The position numbers were made by a program, and so were the translations under genes. 64,000 nucleotides of DNA from Vespula vulgaris (Eukaryota > Arthropoda > Insecta > Hymenoptera > Vespidae): NCBI RefSeq assembly GCF_905475345.1, contig NC_066595.1, positions 3,832,501 through 3,896,500 of the forward strand. Direction: 5' to 3'. Shown here in pieces: positions 38,301 through 50,719 of the stretch. The notes under the pieces are model-generated. The model was not told the origin of the DNA. It worked only from the letters and a program-made list of their open reading frames with translations, and did not search any database. Each line of letters opens with the position of its first letter. Within the stretch, counting starts at the first letter, position 1.

Positions 38301-41096
38301 AAGGAAATCGTCTTATCTATGGTTATATTTTTTTCTCAGGTAATAAATCATTGTTCATAGGTAGAATTTCGACCTTATCGCTGAAAGATAAACAGAAAAA
38401 AAGAAATCATAGAGATGAATGAAAAGAAGAGAAAAAGAAACACTTGCACAACATTAAATATTCACACAGTTTGAAAAATGATTTTTTTGTTCTTTCTTTA
38501 TATAAATCTAATGAATAGGATAATTAATATTTATTAATTTATTATTCATTTTTTGTAATCGACAATTAATTTAATATTATTTGCCTGAATTCTAATACAT
38601 TTAATAAAATAGGATAAATATGTATATGTGTACACACATACACGCATATACGCATACACACACACAAATACACAAGACTAATCCGAAATATTAAGTGTTA
38701 ATTGTATCATATGTTATAAAATTAATTATTTTAAAGAAAGAGGTAAAGAAATAAAAAAGAATAAGATTTTATTGAAGGGCTCGTAATTGTGAAAGGTAAA
38801 GAAATATTATTATAATATCGAGACGAAACAGTTCGTTCGTTGTTTTAATGTTTCCATAGAGAAGACCGATAACCTCTCCTTATCGATATTTTTTTCTATC
38901 ATCCGCCATTGTATTTTTGAAACACGTGAAAGGGAAAGGAAAAATTTGCTTTAATTAATACGTTCTTTAATTTCTTTCTATTTTTCGAAAATTCTTTTCT
39001 TTTCTGCTTGTTTTTCTCGACATTTTTTTATAACGAAATTTTGTTAAATTAGTCGAAATGTAAACATATTTTTTGGCATTTCGTATAATCGGTTTGTTCG
39101 TTTCGCGCGTGTAATTTGAATATGTATGATATGTGCATGTAATTAAGATCAAATTCTAAATAAAGCGTAAAAAAAATATAAAAACGAAAAAAGAAAAGAA
39201 AAGATAAATTTTTATGTGTCCTTTGACTAACGCAGTTGCATTTTTTAAAACGATAGTATGTTCATGTGTGTATTTCGTTACTCGCACGTGTCATTCGTGT
39301 CTGTTCTTTTTTCTTTCTAACACAAGAAACTATAAACGTATTTCCTAAAAGAAAAGATAATGAGAAAAGGAAAAACGATGATCTTGGTTATGCATTACGT
39401 TCAATAAAAATGAGCAATGTGCGTTGCTTTCATAATCCCATTACATTTGATGACTCGTCAATTGCATAATGTAATTTGTGCTCGACAATCTCTCTGTCAT
39501 GAAATACGTGATAAACTATTAAAATAACCAATTGCGGTCGCGAAAAACATAACCTCGATGATCGATCGATGGTAAAATGAAAAAATTTGTAATAAAAGTT
39601 AAAAAAAAAAAAAGAAAGAAAAGAAATATATCTTATCGTACAATGACGAATTATGATCTAACCCATCACGCACGTTATAAATTCCTTTCTACATATAAAA
39701 ACGCCTTTTTCGTTAGTTTTCTTCGTATTAAAATAGGTCAATACATATACAGTTTAGCTTTCCCAAAGTTAAAATGCATGTGTCTCTTTCCGATCCTTAT
39801 ACCAACAACCGTTATATTCTGCGCTATTACCATCACAAAAACGATCTCTATAAACACATTGCAAAGAATCAGACGACTATCAGTTGACGAGTTGTTGCGA
39901 GGTTAAGCGTAAAAGGTGAAGGGTCAACATAAAAGAATCTCCTCGTTCGACGAATCGATTCGACAAATCGAATCACTCGACGACAAACCATAAAAATGAT
40001 CGATTTTATTATATCGTTAACTAGGTATTTGAAATTTAAATGAAAGCGCGGTTAAAGCAATGCTTCGTGGGATAGAAAATGGGAGGAGTTGCCAATGAGA
40101 AAATAATGCGAGAAGTGAAATTGAATTATTATCGTTATTTCTTTTGTAACATATACTATCTACGTAAAGAATCAATTGTTCGTTTTAAAATTGAAAAAAG
40201 AATTTCTTTTCTTTCTAACGAATAAAAATTCGTACCGCCTAACACGTGATCGTGTTCGTTAAATGAACACGTTGGTGCTACTGAAAATACGAAAAGATGT
40301 AAATTAACGTATTCGTTAAAAAGAAACGTTATATCAGAATATTTTCATTGAAGATTCTGTTTTTTTCTCAAGTAGTCGAGTATCTCGATAAGACCGCATC
40401 GATTCGAAGACTTGCAAAGGGATGCGTAGATGCAACGAAATTCGTCGTTCAATGGAAACTAGATCGTTTTCTATTGTGAGAGATATTCTATATATATGCA
40501 TAACGAAAATAAAAATAGCAAAAATGAAAGAACTCGTTTTTTTAACGTTCGTAAACGTATTGAAAAAAAGGCGTAAATTCGTCTGCTAGGTAGCGTTCAG
40601 TGTGTCTTCTGCTAGGTTCCTTCTCTCTCTCTCTCTCTCTCTCCCTCTCTCTTCATTCTCTTTCTCTTTCTTTCTACATCGTGCTCACATGACTCCAGAA
40701 CGTGTGAGATTCGCGCAATTGGAGATATTACATAACTGAACTTCTAGGACCCGGCGACTCGAGAAAGACAGAATGAGGAAGAGAGAGACAAGGATGCGGT
40801 GTTATTAAAAGCGCATTAAAAAGGCCGAAAGAAATCTCGTAATTGAGAAACGATCCAAATGATCCTTCTATTCGTTATATTACGTAACGACCCTTTGAAC
40901 GCGCACGATGTACAGAGGTTTAACCTCGAAAAAAAGCTTGAGACGATCGAACAAGCGGCACATGTTTTTCTTATCTCAATGAAATAAAATTTTTTCTTCA
41001 CTAACCGGTCGCGTTTCGATCCTCGGTGCCGTTCAGCAAGGGTATTTTCACGCTCCCGTTTTCCCCGGATGCCTCGATCTGAGCGCCCAGTGCCAT
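32396..41096 (-). CDS. clu: clustered mitochondria protein homolog (clueless/CLUH)
   Basis: Seventeen coding exons: 41096-41006, 37886-37615, 37501-37079, 36985-36619, 36472-36336, 36257-35977, 35816-35690, 35599-35425, 35351-35149, 35075-34934, 34821-34616, 34532-34326, 34234-34136, 34057-33713, 33625-33353, 33220-33095, 33019-32396; 1365 aa (fly Clu 1448). It is a cytosolic RNA-binding protein that binds mRNAs for mitochondrial proteins and controls mitochondrial distribution. Domains: acidic/Lys-rich N-terminus, CLU-N (about 95-200), CLU domain (about 370-620, including GWNPPPGHRKLHGDLLYLHV and GGDAAAFVAPRNDLQGVRVY), central eIF3-p135-like region, TPR repeats (about 1010-1200) and a charged tail. 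The small coding exon 1 begins MALGAQIEASGENGS and is separated by a 3.1 kb intron. It is divergent from DENR. Confidence 0.96.
37887..41005 (-). other. large first coding intron of clu
   Basis: 3.1 kb, AT-rich, no supported gene. It contains CACGTG E-boxes (about 38925, 39284, 40243), a perfect TATCGATA DRE-type octamer at 38881 and a CT-rich tract at 40622-40676. Confidence 0.6.
40622..40676. repeat. CT/TTCT-rich tract
   Basis: (CT)n interrupted repeat in the clu first intron; on the clu strand it reads as GA repeats, the type bound by GAGA factor. Confidence 0.85.
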
Positions 41097-41809
41097 TCCT
41101 CGTCGACAAATTCCCTCGAGTTGCTTTAGTTCAAGCAATTTTAACGTAACACGAATGATTATTTCTCGCGAAAATCACGGTACCGGGATCGCGCCACGAA
41201 CTTTTTTTTCTTCCCGATAAATTTCGAAAAAGAGAGAGAGAGAAAGAGAGAAAGAGAGAGAGAGAGCACGGGCACGATCGACGACCAACTTTTTCACGGG
41301 GCGGCACACTACTCGGCTCCGCGCTACCCGAGCCGCTTTTCTCTACCGCACGTGCGTTTCGAACGGAGTACAAAGTCTAACCGACGGGATTGGTCAAACG
41401 GAACCTCACGCACGTTATACTTCGATCGCTCGAATGCGACTCGTGCGATTACTGATACGCTAGAGGCTGACTACTTTCTGATTGGTCCGTCGATACGGTT
41501 ACGCCCCACCCAGCTTAGCTTTTCTATTGGATCCATTTCGAATACTCTGTGCTTATTGGTCGACGAAGGCGCGTGTGAAAATTCGTATTACATGTCGAAG
41601 AAAAGAATTTACGATCATCCGTAGAGACTAACGTTCTAACCTTGCCGCGATTTCTAATTACTTTGCTACACGATTTTAAATCGAACCGTATCTTTTTCTT
41701 TATTTTTTTAACATTGGCAAAGATTTTCAAACCTCAACAATTTATCGATTTTTGTCGTTCAACCTCGTATACTATTTAATCGTGACATTACAGTTAAATT
41801 CGTCGAAAT
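41097..41809. promoter_or_regulatory. divergent clu / DENR promoter region
   Basis: The 713 bp between the clu and DENR start codons is clearly less AT-rich than the rest. It holds a GA-repeat tract (41231-41266) and a CGCACGTGCG E-box palindrome (41346-41355). One shared regulatory region for both genes is likely. Confidence 0.55.
41231..41266. repeat. (GA)n tract, GAGA-factor type
   Basis: Near-perfect GA repeats, about 135-170 bp upstream of the clu start codon. Confidence 0.9.
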
Positions 41810-42745
41810 ATGTCGGCAAGTGAACAACCAGATTTACGATTAGGACCTGATCCTAACATTAATTATCCGATTCAAGTACAATATTGTGGAAATTGTTCTC
41901 TTCCTATCGAGGTAAGACAATATCGATTATGAATTGTCAATGTCAGAAAATTTGCTTTCTTTTTCGTATATTTTTTACATCTAATGAGTTCTATACCCTT
42001 CTGAAATGATTTTTTTTTTAAACAGTATTGCGAATATTACCCGGAATATGAAAAATGTAAACAATGGTTAGAAAGAAATTTACCAACCGAATTCGAAAAA
42101 GTTAAACTAGGTAAATAAATTGATAAAGGATTAATAATACAGATATGTAACTTATAATAAAAATCTATATAAAATATATTTATCCTATTGAGTAAAACTA
42201 TACAGTATAATATATGTAATACCTTTGCCATTTTTATACAAGCAGTAGAAGATGGTACTACAGAGGCTGGTGGAGGAGAAGATGAAAAGAAGAGACAGAA
42301 ACGTGGTGGTAAAGGTATGCTTAAAACAAAGAAAAAAGAAGATGTACCTAAGTTAGTCACCGTATCAAGAGCTCCACGAGGAAAGAAAAAATCTGTAACA
42401 GTTGTCACTGGCCTTAGTACATTTGGTACGTATCATATCTGGAATTTATTTAATTGTATCTTGAAACTATTATTTATGAATGTGTGTTTTCTTTTATAAA
42501 TATATGTGATGTTATAATTAATTCGTTTGGTCATTCATGTTACCCTTGTCATATAAAAAATATAAAATCATCTCTTTATGGATATGTCACAATTTTACAG
42601 ATATAGATTTGAAGGTTGCCGCAAAATTCTTTGGTAGTAAATTTGCTTGCGGATCAAGTGTAACAGGAGATGATGAGATTGTTATACAAGGTGATGTCAA
42701 AGATGATCTATTTGAAGTGATTCCAGAAAAATGGCCTCAGGTATT

Positions 42746-42803
<58 letters not shown>

Positions 42804-42896
42804 TCATAAAACAAAAAATATATTTTTTTATATACTTTTATTTACTTTCAGATCGATGAAGATTCTATAGATGACCTAGGAGATCAAAAGAGATAA
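41810..42896 (+). CDS. DENR: density-regulated protein, translation re-initiation factor
   Basis: Exons 41810-41911, 42026-42110, 42243-42425, 42601-42740, 42852-42896 give 184 aa. DENR pairs with MCTS1 on the 40S ribosome and promotes re-initiation after short upstream ORFs and ribosome recycling. Visible: the N-terminal Cys cluster (QVQYCGNCSLPIEYCEYYPE), a Lys-rich linker (KKRQKRGGKG), then the SUI1/eIF1-like domain with SVTGDDEIVIQGD and IDEDSIDDLGDQKR at the end. Exon 3 starts at a NAGNAG tandem acceptor, so a form one residue shorter (starting 42246) is possible. A 48 bp TA repeat sits in intron 4. Confidence 0.96.
42749..42795. repeat. (TA)n microsatellite in DENR intron 4
   Basis: About 23 TA units directly after the donor site of exon 4. 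Confidence 0.95.
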
Positions 42897-43026
42897 TGGA
42901 CTAAATAAATTTGTATTCGCACAAATATATTTAATATGCTATTTCCATTGATGTTTATTATAAATAAAATGTATATAAATAATAACAAAAATATTGCTTA
43001 CATTTCAGAAATTGAATGGTTCACTA

Positions 43027-43582
43027 TTACCCTGTTTCTGTTTCCTGTTCATTTTCTTGTTCTCCCAAACAATTTTGAATTGTTTCCAATAATGATTCTA
43101 CTTCTTCGTTGCTTAAACGATCTTCACTGTCCTCTACAATCTATAAAATTGTTACACTGATTATTATGTTATTAATTTGTTGCTTATATGAAATTATTAG
43201 AATGAACAAATAATACCAATTGTATTTCAAGAGCTGTCTTAGGACAAACATTTAACAAAGTCAACTTTTCACATTTTGTCAAATTAAAAGGTTCCATTGA
43301 TTGTAAAAACTTTCTGATTTTTTCTGGAGACTGTTTCTTACAAGGCGTATCTTCCAAATACCTTATTGTTTGATAAGTAATAGTTGCTAATTGATTCTGA
43401 GTCATTTTTTGTTTCTTATTTGACTTTATATTTTGAAGCATATCCAAAACTTCATAATTGCTTAAATAGGCAGCACAATCATTGAGTCTATAAATAATAG
43501 TTAACTTATAATTTTTTATGAATATTATATATGTATATATAATAATGTATCAATAATATAACAGTATTACTTACACCTCCAT
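43027..43582 (-). CDS. CRCP: DNA-directed RNA polymerase III subunit RPC9 (CRCP)
   Basis: Exons 43582-43575 (only 8 nt), 43487-43217, 43140-43027 give 130 aa. RPC9 (yeast Rpc17) forms the Pol III stalk with RPC8 and helps initiation. The family start MEV..., the block YLSNYEVLDML, then TITYQTIRYLEDTPCKKQSPE, FNLTKCEKLTLLNVCP, TALEIQLIVEDSEDRL and a Glu-rich end all align with human CRCP. The first exon was placed because ATGGAGGT followed by GTAAGT gives the family Met-Glu-Val start in phase with exon 2. It converges with DENR (about 130 bp between stops). Confidence 0.92.
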
Positions 43583-44963
43583 ATCGTCTGAATAAGAATT
43601 TCTTTTTTATAAAATGATAAAGTATATGAATGATAATGTATAGTTCCTCTTCAGATATGGACTGTAAACAGAATTTAAAAAGTTAAAAATTTTTTGTTTT
43701 TACAAAATAATTCACGATTTTGTTGCTTAGTACTTGTAACAATATTAACAAAACTATGAAATATCCATTAATTTATCATTTATTGTAAACATTCTTTGTA
43801 TATAAAAAATGAAATCTTTATGATTTTAAAAAAAAGAAAACAAAGTGAATTACACGTGCTCGTACATCAAAAAAGAAGGTTAACCGGTGAGCCAATATTA
43901 CAACTAAAAATTTATACAAATGTAATCCCCCAACTTCGATATCTTTATTTTTTATAAACGACGAAATACTCGTTTGTTACAATACGTTCAAAATTTAATA
44001 ATGTCTTCTTAGCGAAATATTAAAATTTATAATGGGACTATTTTCTTGCGGCGTATGTATATAAACATAGACAGGAATTGATTCCTACGTTTCACAGCTG
44101 ACCTAAGTGAATTTTTATATTCGTAACAGCGTATGAATTTTTTCCTAGGGTAACCTATATTATCATATAAAATAAAAAATTTTTTTTCAAATCATCAATA
44201 CATTTATATCAAAATGGCAAATGAACACAACTTTATAATAATATAAAGAGAGAAAAAAGAGATAGATTTCATTGTCGGTAAATAAATTCTAAATTAACAT
44301 TATGGCGGAACTTCAAAGATAAAAATTAAAAAGTACTAATTATCAATGATTCAAACGAGAATTTTCGAAATTAAATTTTACGTTATTTCTTGGCGAATAT
44401 ATTGAAATAAAATGTAAATATTATAAAAGATTAATTTAAAAAGAAAAAGAAGAAGAAACGAAAAAATAAAAGTAAAGAAAAGATTAAGGGGACCGATTGA
44501 GAGGAAGACGTTCCTGAAAGCGTCAAGCGTGACCTCTGTAGTAAATGCGTTGCTGCATGGATAGCTGTGTGTCTGACATTTTGCAACGACAGCCACTCTG
44601 TGCGATACGTTGCGTGGTCTGCATTGTTTGGTGTTTTCGAACGTGGCCCCCTCCCCCTTCGAAACAGTGAAGTGCAAGAGTTCTCTTATTAATGATTCAT
44701 AACGTGAAAAAGCTACGATTAGGCTATAAAGGAGCCTTTATCTTCGTCGAAAGGAAAACAAGGATATGAAAATCTCACGATACAACAAGGCGGAAGATTC
44801 CTCCACACTCATATCGATCCTATTACCGCGGGCGATGCATTTTTTCGCTTGTCGATCAGAGCATGTTTGTAAACTATTGACCTTGTACCGCGAAAGATCG
44901 GTGAATTAATTTTTCCCCTTTCCTTGTCACCGATACGAAACTAGAAATTGTTGTTTCCTTAGA
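43583..44963. promoter_or_regulatory. divergent CRCP / Atg1 5' region
   Basis: 1.4 kb between start codons. The part 44500-44960 is GC-richer and is likely the Atg1 promoter and 5' UTR. A minus-strand open frame at 44378-44677 has no family resemblance and ends in a hydrophobic AT-driven run, so it is not called. Confidence 0.45.
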
Positions 44964-47900
44964 ATGGAGGTCATCGGTGAATACGAGTATAACACTAAGG
45001 ACCTGATAGGTCACGGTGCTTTTGCCGTGGTGTTCCGGGGCAGACATCGTAAAGTAAATATTTTTTTTCATTTTCCCTCCTATTTCTTTATTTCGTCGCA
45101 CGTGACTTGTGCTTCTTGATATCTTTGTAAACTTAATGTATTACGATGATACTTTTGTATCTGTAGAAACCTAACTGCGTTGTGGCGATCAAAAGTATAA
45201 CAAAGAAGAGTTTAGCGAAGTCACAGAATCTTCTTGGCAAAGAGATTAAGATTTTAAAGGTATATTACCACTGCTTACAAAAGAAGAAAGGATATGATTA
45301 TTTCTTTTTTTTGTTGGTTTGATTCTTTTATTTGTTTGTTTGCAGGAGTTAACAGAACTACATCATGAAAATGTAGTTGCTTTGTTAGATTGTAAGGTAA
45401 GGAAATTTTTAAATAAATCTCTTAGTATTTTGTACAGATAACAATGTTATTTCGTTTTAGGAATCTATTCATAATGTCTTCCTGGTTATGGAGTATTGTA
45501 ATGGTGGAGATTTAGCAGACTATTTAGGAGGTATATATATTTTTAAAACATCCTTATCAAAGTAATATTATATTTAAATACTTGTTAAAATAATATTATA
45601 TTTATTTTTATTTCGTTCTTGTTCAATAGCGAAAGGCACATTATCAGAAGATACTATCAGAGTATTTCTTAAACAATTAGCAGGTGCAATGAAAGCACTA
45701 TATGCCAAAGGTATCGTGCATAGGGATCTTAAACCACAAAATATTTTACTCAGTCATAATTGTGGCAAAGCATGTCCGCAACCACATCAAATAACATTAA
45801 AAATAGGTAAAATGTGTTTTAGTACAATTATATGAAATATTATCTGATTTTACTAAAATTGTTGTCTATCTAATTTTACATTATAGCGGACTTTGGTTTT
45901 GCACGCTTTTTACAAGATGGAGTAATGGCTGCTACATTATGTGGTTCACCAATGTACATGGCACCTGAAGTAATCATGTCCCTTCAATACGATGCGAAAG
46001 CAGATTTATGGTCTCTTGGAACAATAGTATTCCAGTGTCTTACTGGAAAAGCTCCATTTCAAGCTCATACACCACATGCACTAAAATTGTTTTATGAAAA
46101 AAATGCAAATCTTGGTCCAAAGTATGTTTTTTAACTTTTCGAAATTTTATAGATCTATTTTTTTTATATATTATATTTCTTTATATTTACTATTAATCTA
46201 TTTTATTGTAGGATTCCTCCAGGAACTTCGCCAGAATTATCCGATTTGTTATTGGGTTTGTTGAGACGCAATGCGAAAGATCGTATGCCCTTTGATGAAT
46301 TTTTTGGCCATCCTTTTCTTCAAGGAGCTAGAGAAAGTCCCAGTCCAGTTCCCGTGGAACTACCAGCCTCACCTGGTACATTAGCTGTTCCAGAAGGACC
46401 TACGACTGTTACAAGATCTGAACCGGAAACAAATAGTCCATGTTCCAGTCCAGAAGATGACTTTGTGCTTGTGCCAAGTGATCTTAGTAGTGATACAGAC
46501 AATAATCCTAACACCCAAGTCAAGTAAATATTTTTTCTTTAACAAATACGTATATATGATAAATATTTCTGTTTCTTTCTATTTATTTATATGCTTTGCA
46601 ATTATTATTTTAGATACACGAAGCAAACTAGCAGAGAGGCAGTAAGTCCACCACGACCATGCTTTTTACCCATATCTGAACCAATTCCAGTTCCCTCACA
46701 AAGAAGCGTGGCACAGTCATCATCACCATCTGGTAATATAAGATCTGGAAGTAGCGTTGTTCCTCGGTCTCAGCCGATTAGTATGAAGCGAAGTGTCGAC
46801 TCTCACAGAAGTCATGCTCTTGACATTGGCTCTCTTAGTCCGCCTAGTGTACAATTTGTAATAGGTACACCACCTGGTAGAAGGTACGAGAATAATATTC
46901 GTGATACCTATGTACGTATTCTAATATGTTTCACAAGCATATAATAATTTTTAGATTGAGTGAAACACCACCACCGCCTAGTACTTGGCAAGTTAGTCCA
47001 GTGGCGCGACATTCACATAGTGGAACTTCACCATTACGCAGATCAACAGGAAACAATAGTGCATCTTCTCCATTGCTTACAGGTCCATTGGCAGTTTTAG
47101 GGTCTCCTACTTCTAAAGCTTTTCAAGATAACAATAATACACTTAGGCATTCGCCTGTTATACCTTTTGGCACAAGAGCTGTTACTCTTCCAGAAATATC
47201 AGGTAAATAGCTATTTTTAATTGATTATTACTACTTAACTGTTTTTCTTATTATAATTTTTTTTTCTATTTACAGAAGCGGGTAGTTTCCAAAATCTTTT
47301 CCCGGACGTTAATCCAACATTAACAGAAGATCGTCCATTAACATTTATAGCCCCAGAACTCCCAGAAGAAACTCTTTTAGAGCGGGAACATTCAGAGATC
47401 TTAGCAAAGTTGAATTTTGTTGTGGCATTATGTGAATGTGTATGCGAAGTTGCTAGAAATAGAGCTGGACCTTTAGGTGCACCTTTGGGTGGGATTGAAC
47501 AAGCTAGTAATGCAGCAACAAGAAGAAGAGCAGAACAAGTTATTTTGTTAGTGAGGGCTCTTCAATGGTTGAGTTCTGGATTAAGTCTTGCAACTCAACA
47601 GCTTAAAGCTGGAAGGTTGCAACCTACAGCTAGTGTAAAAGAAGGTACTAAATCTTCTTTAAAAAAATGAGATTACTAACGAGTTAACGGATATAGAAAT
47701 ATATGATGTTATTAATAAATATGCTTTTTTTCTAATATTTCAGTTGTAAGTACAATGAATGAAAAGTTTAGATCTTGCCTGACAGAATGCAAACAGCTTA
47801 ACAGTGCAGGATTACTTCGACAACCGGGGGCTACAGCAGATAAGATTCTCTATAATCACGCAATACAAATGGTAATAACGTTAATGCATACAACAATCAT

Positions 47901-48310
47901 TCAGAATTTAATAATATCGTCATTATGATAAGTAATTCAGAATTTCTATTTTCTTTCTTTTAGTGTCAATCTGCAGCCCTTGATGAATTATTTGGAAATC
48001 CTGCTGAATGTTTTCAGCGTTATCATACAGCGCAAATATTGTTACATTCATTATCACAACACATCAGTCATAGTCCAGACAAAGCACTTCTTATCAAATG
48101 TAAGTGTTCTCGTATTTCTTTAAAACTTCAAATGACTATAACTATTAAACATATTATATATTTTAGTATATATTACCGTTAATAATTTATTTGGGTCTTT
48201 CTTTTTTCTCTTCTTTTTTTTCTTTTTTTTTTTTAGACAAAGATGCAGTTGAAAAAAGATTATACGTACTTCAGCAGCAAGGCTATATCTATGCAACTGA
48301 TCCTACGTAG
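44964..48310 (+). CDS. Atg1: serine/threonine kinase Atg1 / unc-51 (ULK1/2 type)
   Basis: Thirteen coding exons: 44964-45053, 45167-45259, 45346-45396, 45461-45530, 45630-45806, 45887-46121, 46212-46523, 46614-46883, 46955-47202, 47276-47644, 47744-47871, 47964-48099, 48237-48310; 750 aa. It initiates autophagosome formation with Atg13 and FIP200/Atg17 and is inhibited by TORC1. The kinase domain (about 8-275) has GHGAFAVVFRG, the ATP lysine in VAIKS (K39), HRDLKPQN (catalytic D134) and DFG (162-164). A Ser/Pro-rich linker follows, then the conserved C-terminal EAT/MIT domain (about 590-750). The ATG sits two bases behind a TTCCTTAG acceptor-like site, so the 5' UTR may be spliced. Confidence 0.96.
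45097..45106 (+). promoter_or_regulatory. CLEAR-like E-box in Atg1 intron 1
   Basis: CGCACGTGAC differs by one base from the CLEAR element GTCACGTGAC bound by Mitf/TFEB. It sits 44 bp after the first coding exon. Function is inferred. Confidence 0.35.
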
Positions 48311-48875
48311 CGCTCGTGAAAATCAGAAACTGTGTGCGATGTTGCATACAGGCCAATACTACATTTGATACCTCTGTTGTGTAAGATCGTTTACTCTATT
48401 CTGTATAAAAAATATTAATTTATCTGTAAGATTGTTCAGCAAAGATGAATATATACGCGATTTAGTTTTGAAACATAGTATGAATTGTTAGAAACTTATG
48501 CAGAATAGAGTAGACTAACAGATCAAAAGAATTATGAAAGTGATTCCTCTTAAATTACTTTATATATAATTTATCAACCAATACCAATAATGAATTATAC
48601 TGTATAATGTACGTATGGTTGATTAACTAATCTTTATTTCATATCAATTAATAAACATGTGTATACTAACAACAGCATTGTGCGTTTTATGCAAAGCACA
48701 TATTTACTAAAGAGCAGTGATATAACAATTGTAAAAAAATAGAATGCCATATGCATCCTTTAAGCCAATATTACTACATATTTTTTCTTTTTCTTTTTTT
48801 TTCTTTTTTTTTTCTCTTTTTTTCTTTTAACAGTTTGCCAACAAGCTATTTCCTGCATTCTTAAATTTTTATCTT
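48311..48875. other. convergent Atg1 / TSPO 3' region
   Basis: Holds both 3' UTRs. An AATAAA on the plus strand at 48650-48655 is a candidate Atg1 polyadenylation signal. T-rich tract at 48780-48830. Confidence 0.55.
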
Positions 48876-49922
48876 TCATTCCTTCTTATCTTCCAATGAA
48901 CTTTGCGGGTTATCCCTATAAATTACATAATTTAATGCTGTCGCAAGGGTACACCATGCAAAGTAAGGAATAATTAATAATCCAGCAAGTGGATTCACTT
49001 GATAAAAGGCTACTGCCATTGCTGCTGACGTTCCCCATACTAGAGTTATTTCGTATAAAGCCTAAAAAATCAATTTGATAATAATTAATATTATTCTATA
49101 TAACTTGATAACTTGTTGATAAAAAAATTACCAATTTAATATGATGTCCCCCAAAAAAGATAGGTGTCCAAGCCCAATTCATAATTAAATTAACACCATA
49201 TATTGAAAGTGGCAGGGCTGCTTCTTTGAATCCTCCAGCATCTCGCCATACTAAGTACGAAGAGTAACCCATTGTACTATATATTGTTGTCCATACTGGT
49301 CCAAACACATAGTTTGGAGGTGTCCAAGATGGTTTTTTCAAAGACTAACAAAAATGAAATAAACGTTGATATTATTTTAGATATTATTGCATTATGTAGT
49401 TTAAAAAATCAAGTTTCCTATCAAATTTCATGATAACTAACAAACCTTTTATTAATGAATTTAACAATTTTAAATGTGCGATCATAGAACAAAAAATCAA
49501 TCAATTTGCTTATATAAAATAAAAACTGTCTATTTTTTTTTCTTTTTTTCATAATATACATTATAGTCAGTGATACACGATAGTGTGTTGTTAACGATAT
49601 TTAAATGAGAATTCAAAAAGAGGCGGGTCCTCTTACAATTTCTCCCGCCAATTTTGAAAGTGTAAAAATCTGTGCATTTCCTTCTGACGTAATATAATTC
49701 TCAGTTTTTTCTTTCTTTTCCTATCTTTTTTTTTTTTTTTTCGATAGCTCGGCCTTTATTACGTGACCAAGTAGTAATCGATAAAAGTATCAAACAAAAT
49801 TCTTTTCTTACCGAATACCATGGATGTAGATTTTTTTTTACGCAATAAGCACCAAGCCATCCACCAATATTAGGATGGACAACGCCTATAGCCAGTGGCA
49901 ATGACACTTTACACAACGGCAT
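48876..49922 (-). CDS. TSPO: translocator protein TSPO
   Basis: Exons 49922-49812, 49344-49132, 49061-48876 give 169 aa, the length of human TSPO. It is a five-helix protein of the outer mitochondrial membrane that binds cholesterol and porphyrins. The family segments HPNIGGWLGAYCVKKNLHPWY, LKKPSWTPPNYVFGPVWT, MGYSSYLVW, NLIMNWAWTPIFFGGH and LLIIPYFAWCTLATALNYVI are present. The C-terminal ALNYVIYRDN matches the region of the cholesterol-recognition (CRAC) motif. It is convergent with Atg1. Confidence 0.96.
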
Positions 49923-50678
49923 TTTGAAAATATGACTATTAATTCTCGATATGCTACGAACTATAGGATATCAATATACTATACTAAGAAGTCGATGCTT
50001 TCACGATTGTTCATACTACTAATATTTGGTATAAGGTGTAATCTGCGTATATGATGCAAACCACGCCGCTTAGTTCTTCCTATAAGAACTTCTGCGCATA
50101 TTCTATATATACAACCTATATATGTATATGTCTATATCTATAATGGATTACGTATATTCCAAGGAAGATATGGATGTGCATGTGCATATACATGTATATA
50201 TATAGAAGTGCATAGCGTGACATGAAAAAAATTCTACAAGTTTGATAACAACAATAGGTCCAAGATTTCTGATTTATTGGAATTCTTCGTATCAATTTTA
50301 TTTTTTGTGATCACTGACTACAATGTACAATTAATGTTTTATTCCAAATCTAAAAATTATTCGACTATCGCGATACTAATCTTTTTTTACGTTTCAATTA
50401 AGAAATCTTTACTTTTATTATTTTCAATGGACATACTTTCTTAAAATTTGATAAACCGTTCGACTTATGTTTTATTCTATTAACATTTCATTTAGTATCC
50501 TAATTAGTATTAACTTTTCAATCGGATTATAGTATGCGTAAAATGTTCTTATATGAAACGTTGAAAGAATATAATGAGAGTTTTTTCGAAGAAAGTTGGA
50601 ATATTTATCTCATTATTGCTTAATTTTGCTTGCAAAATATTGAGTTACATATTCCATTTTTGTTTGTCTATTTTTTTA

Positions 50679-50719
<41 letters not shown>

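Noticed and set aside
39577..39906. 109-codon open frame on the plus strand in the clu first intron
   Set aside because: Lys-run start and random-looking composition; no recognisable domain and no conserved context.
40251..40271. CGTGTTC-GAACACG inverted repeat next to a CACGTG box in the clu intron
   Set aside because: Seven-base arms are short and such palindromes are expected in a 64 kb window; no second copy was seen.
44378..44677. 99-codon open frame on the minus strand between CRCP and Atg1
   Set aside because: The first part overlaps what looks like the Atg1 5' UTR on the other strand, and the rest is low-complexity Phe/Leu/Ile from AT-rich DNA.
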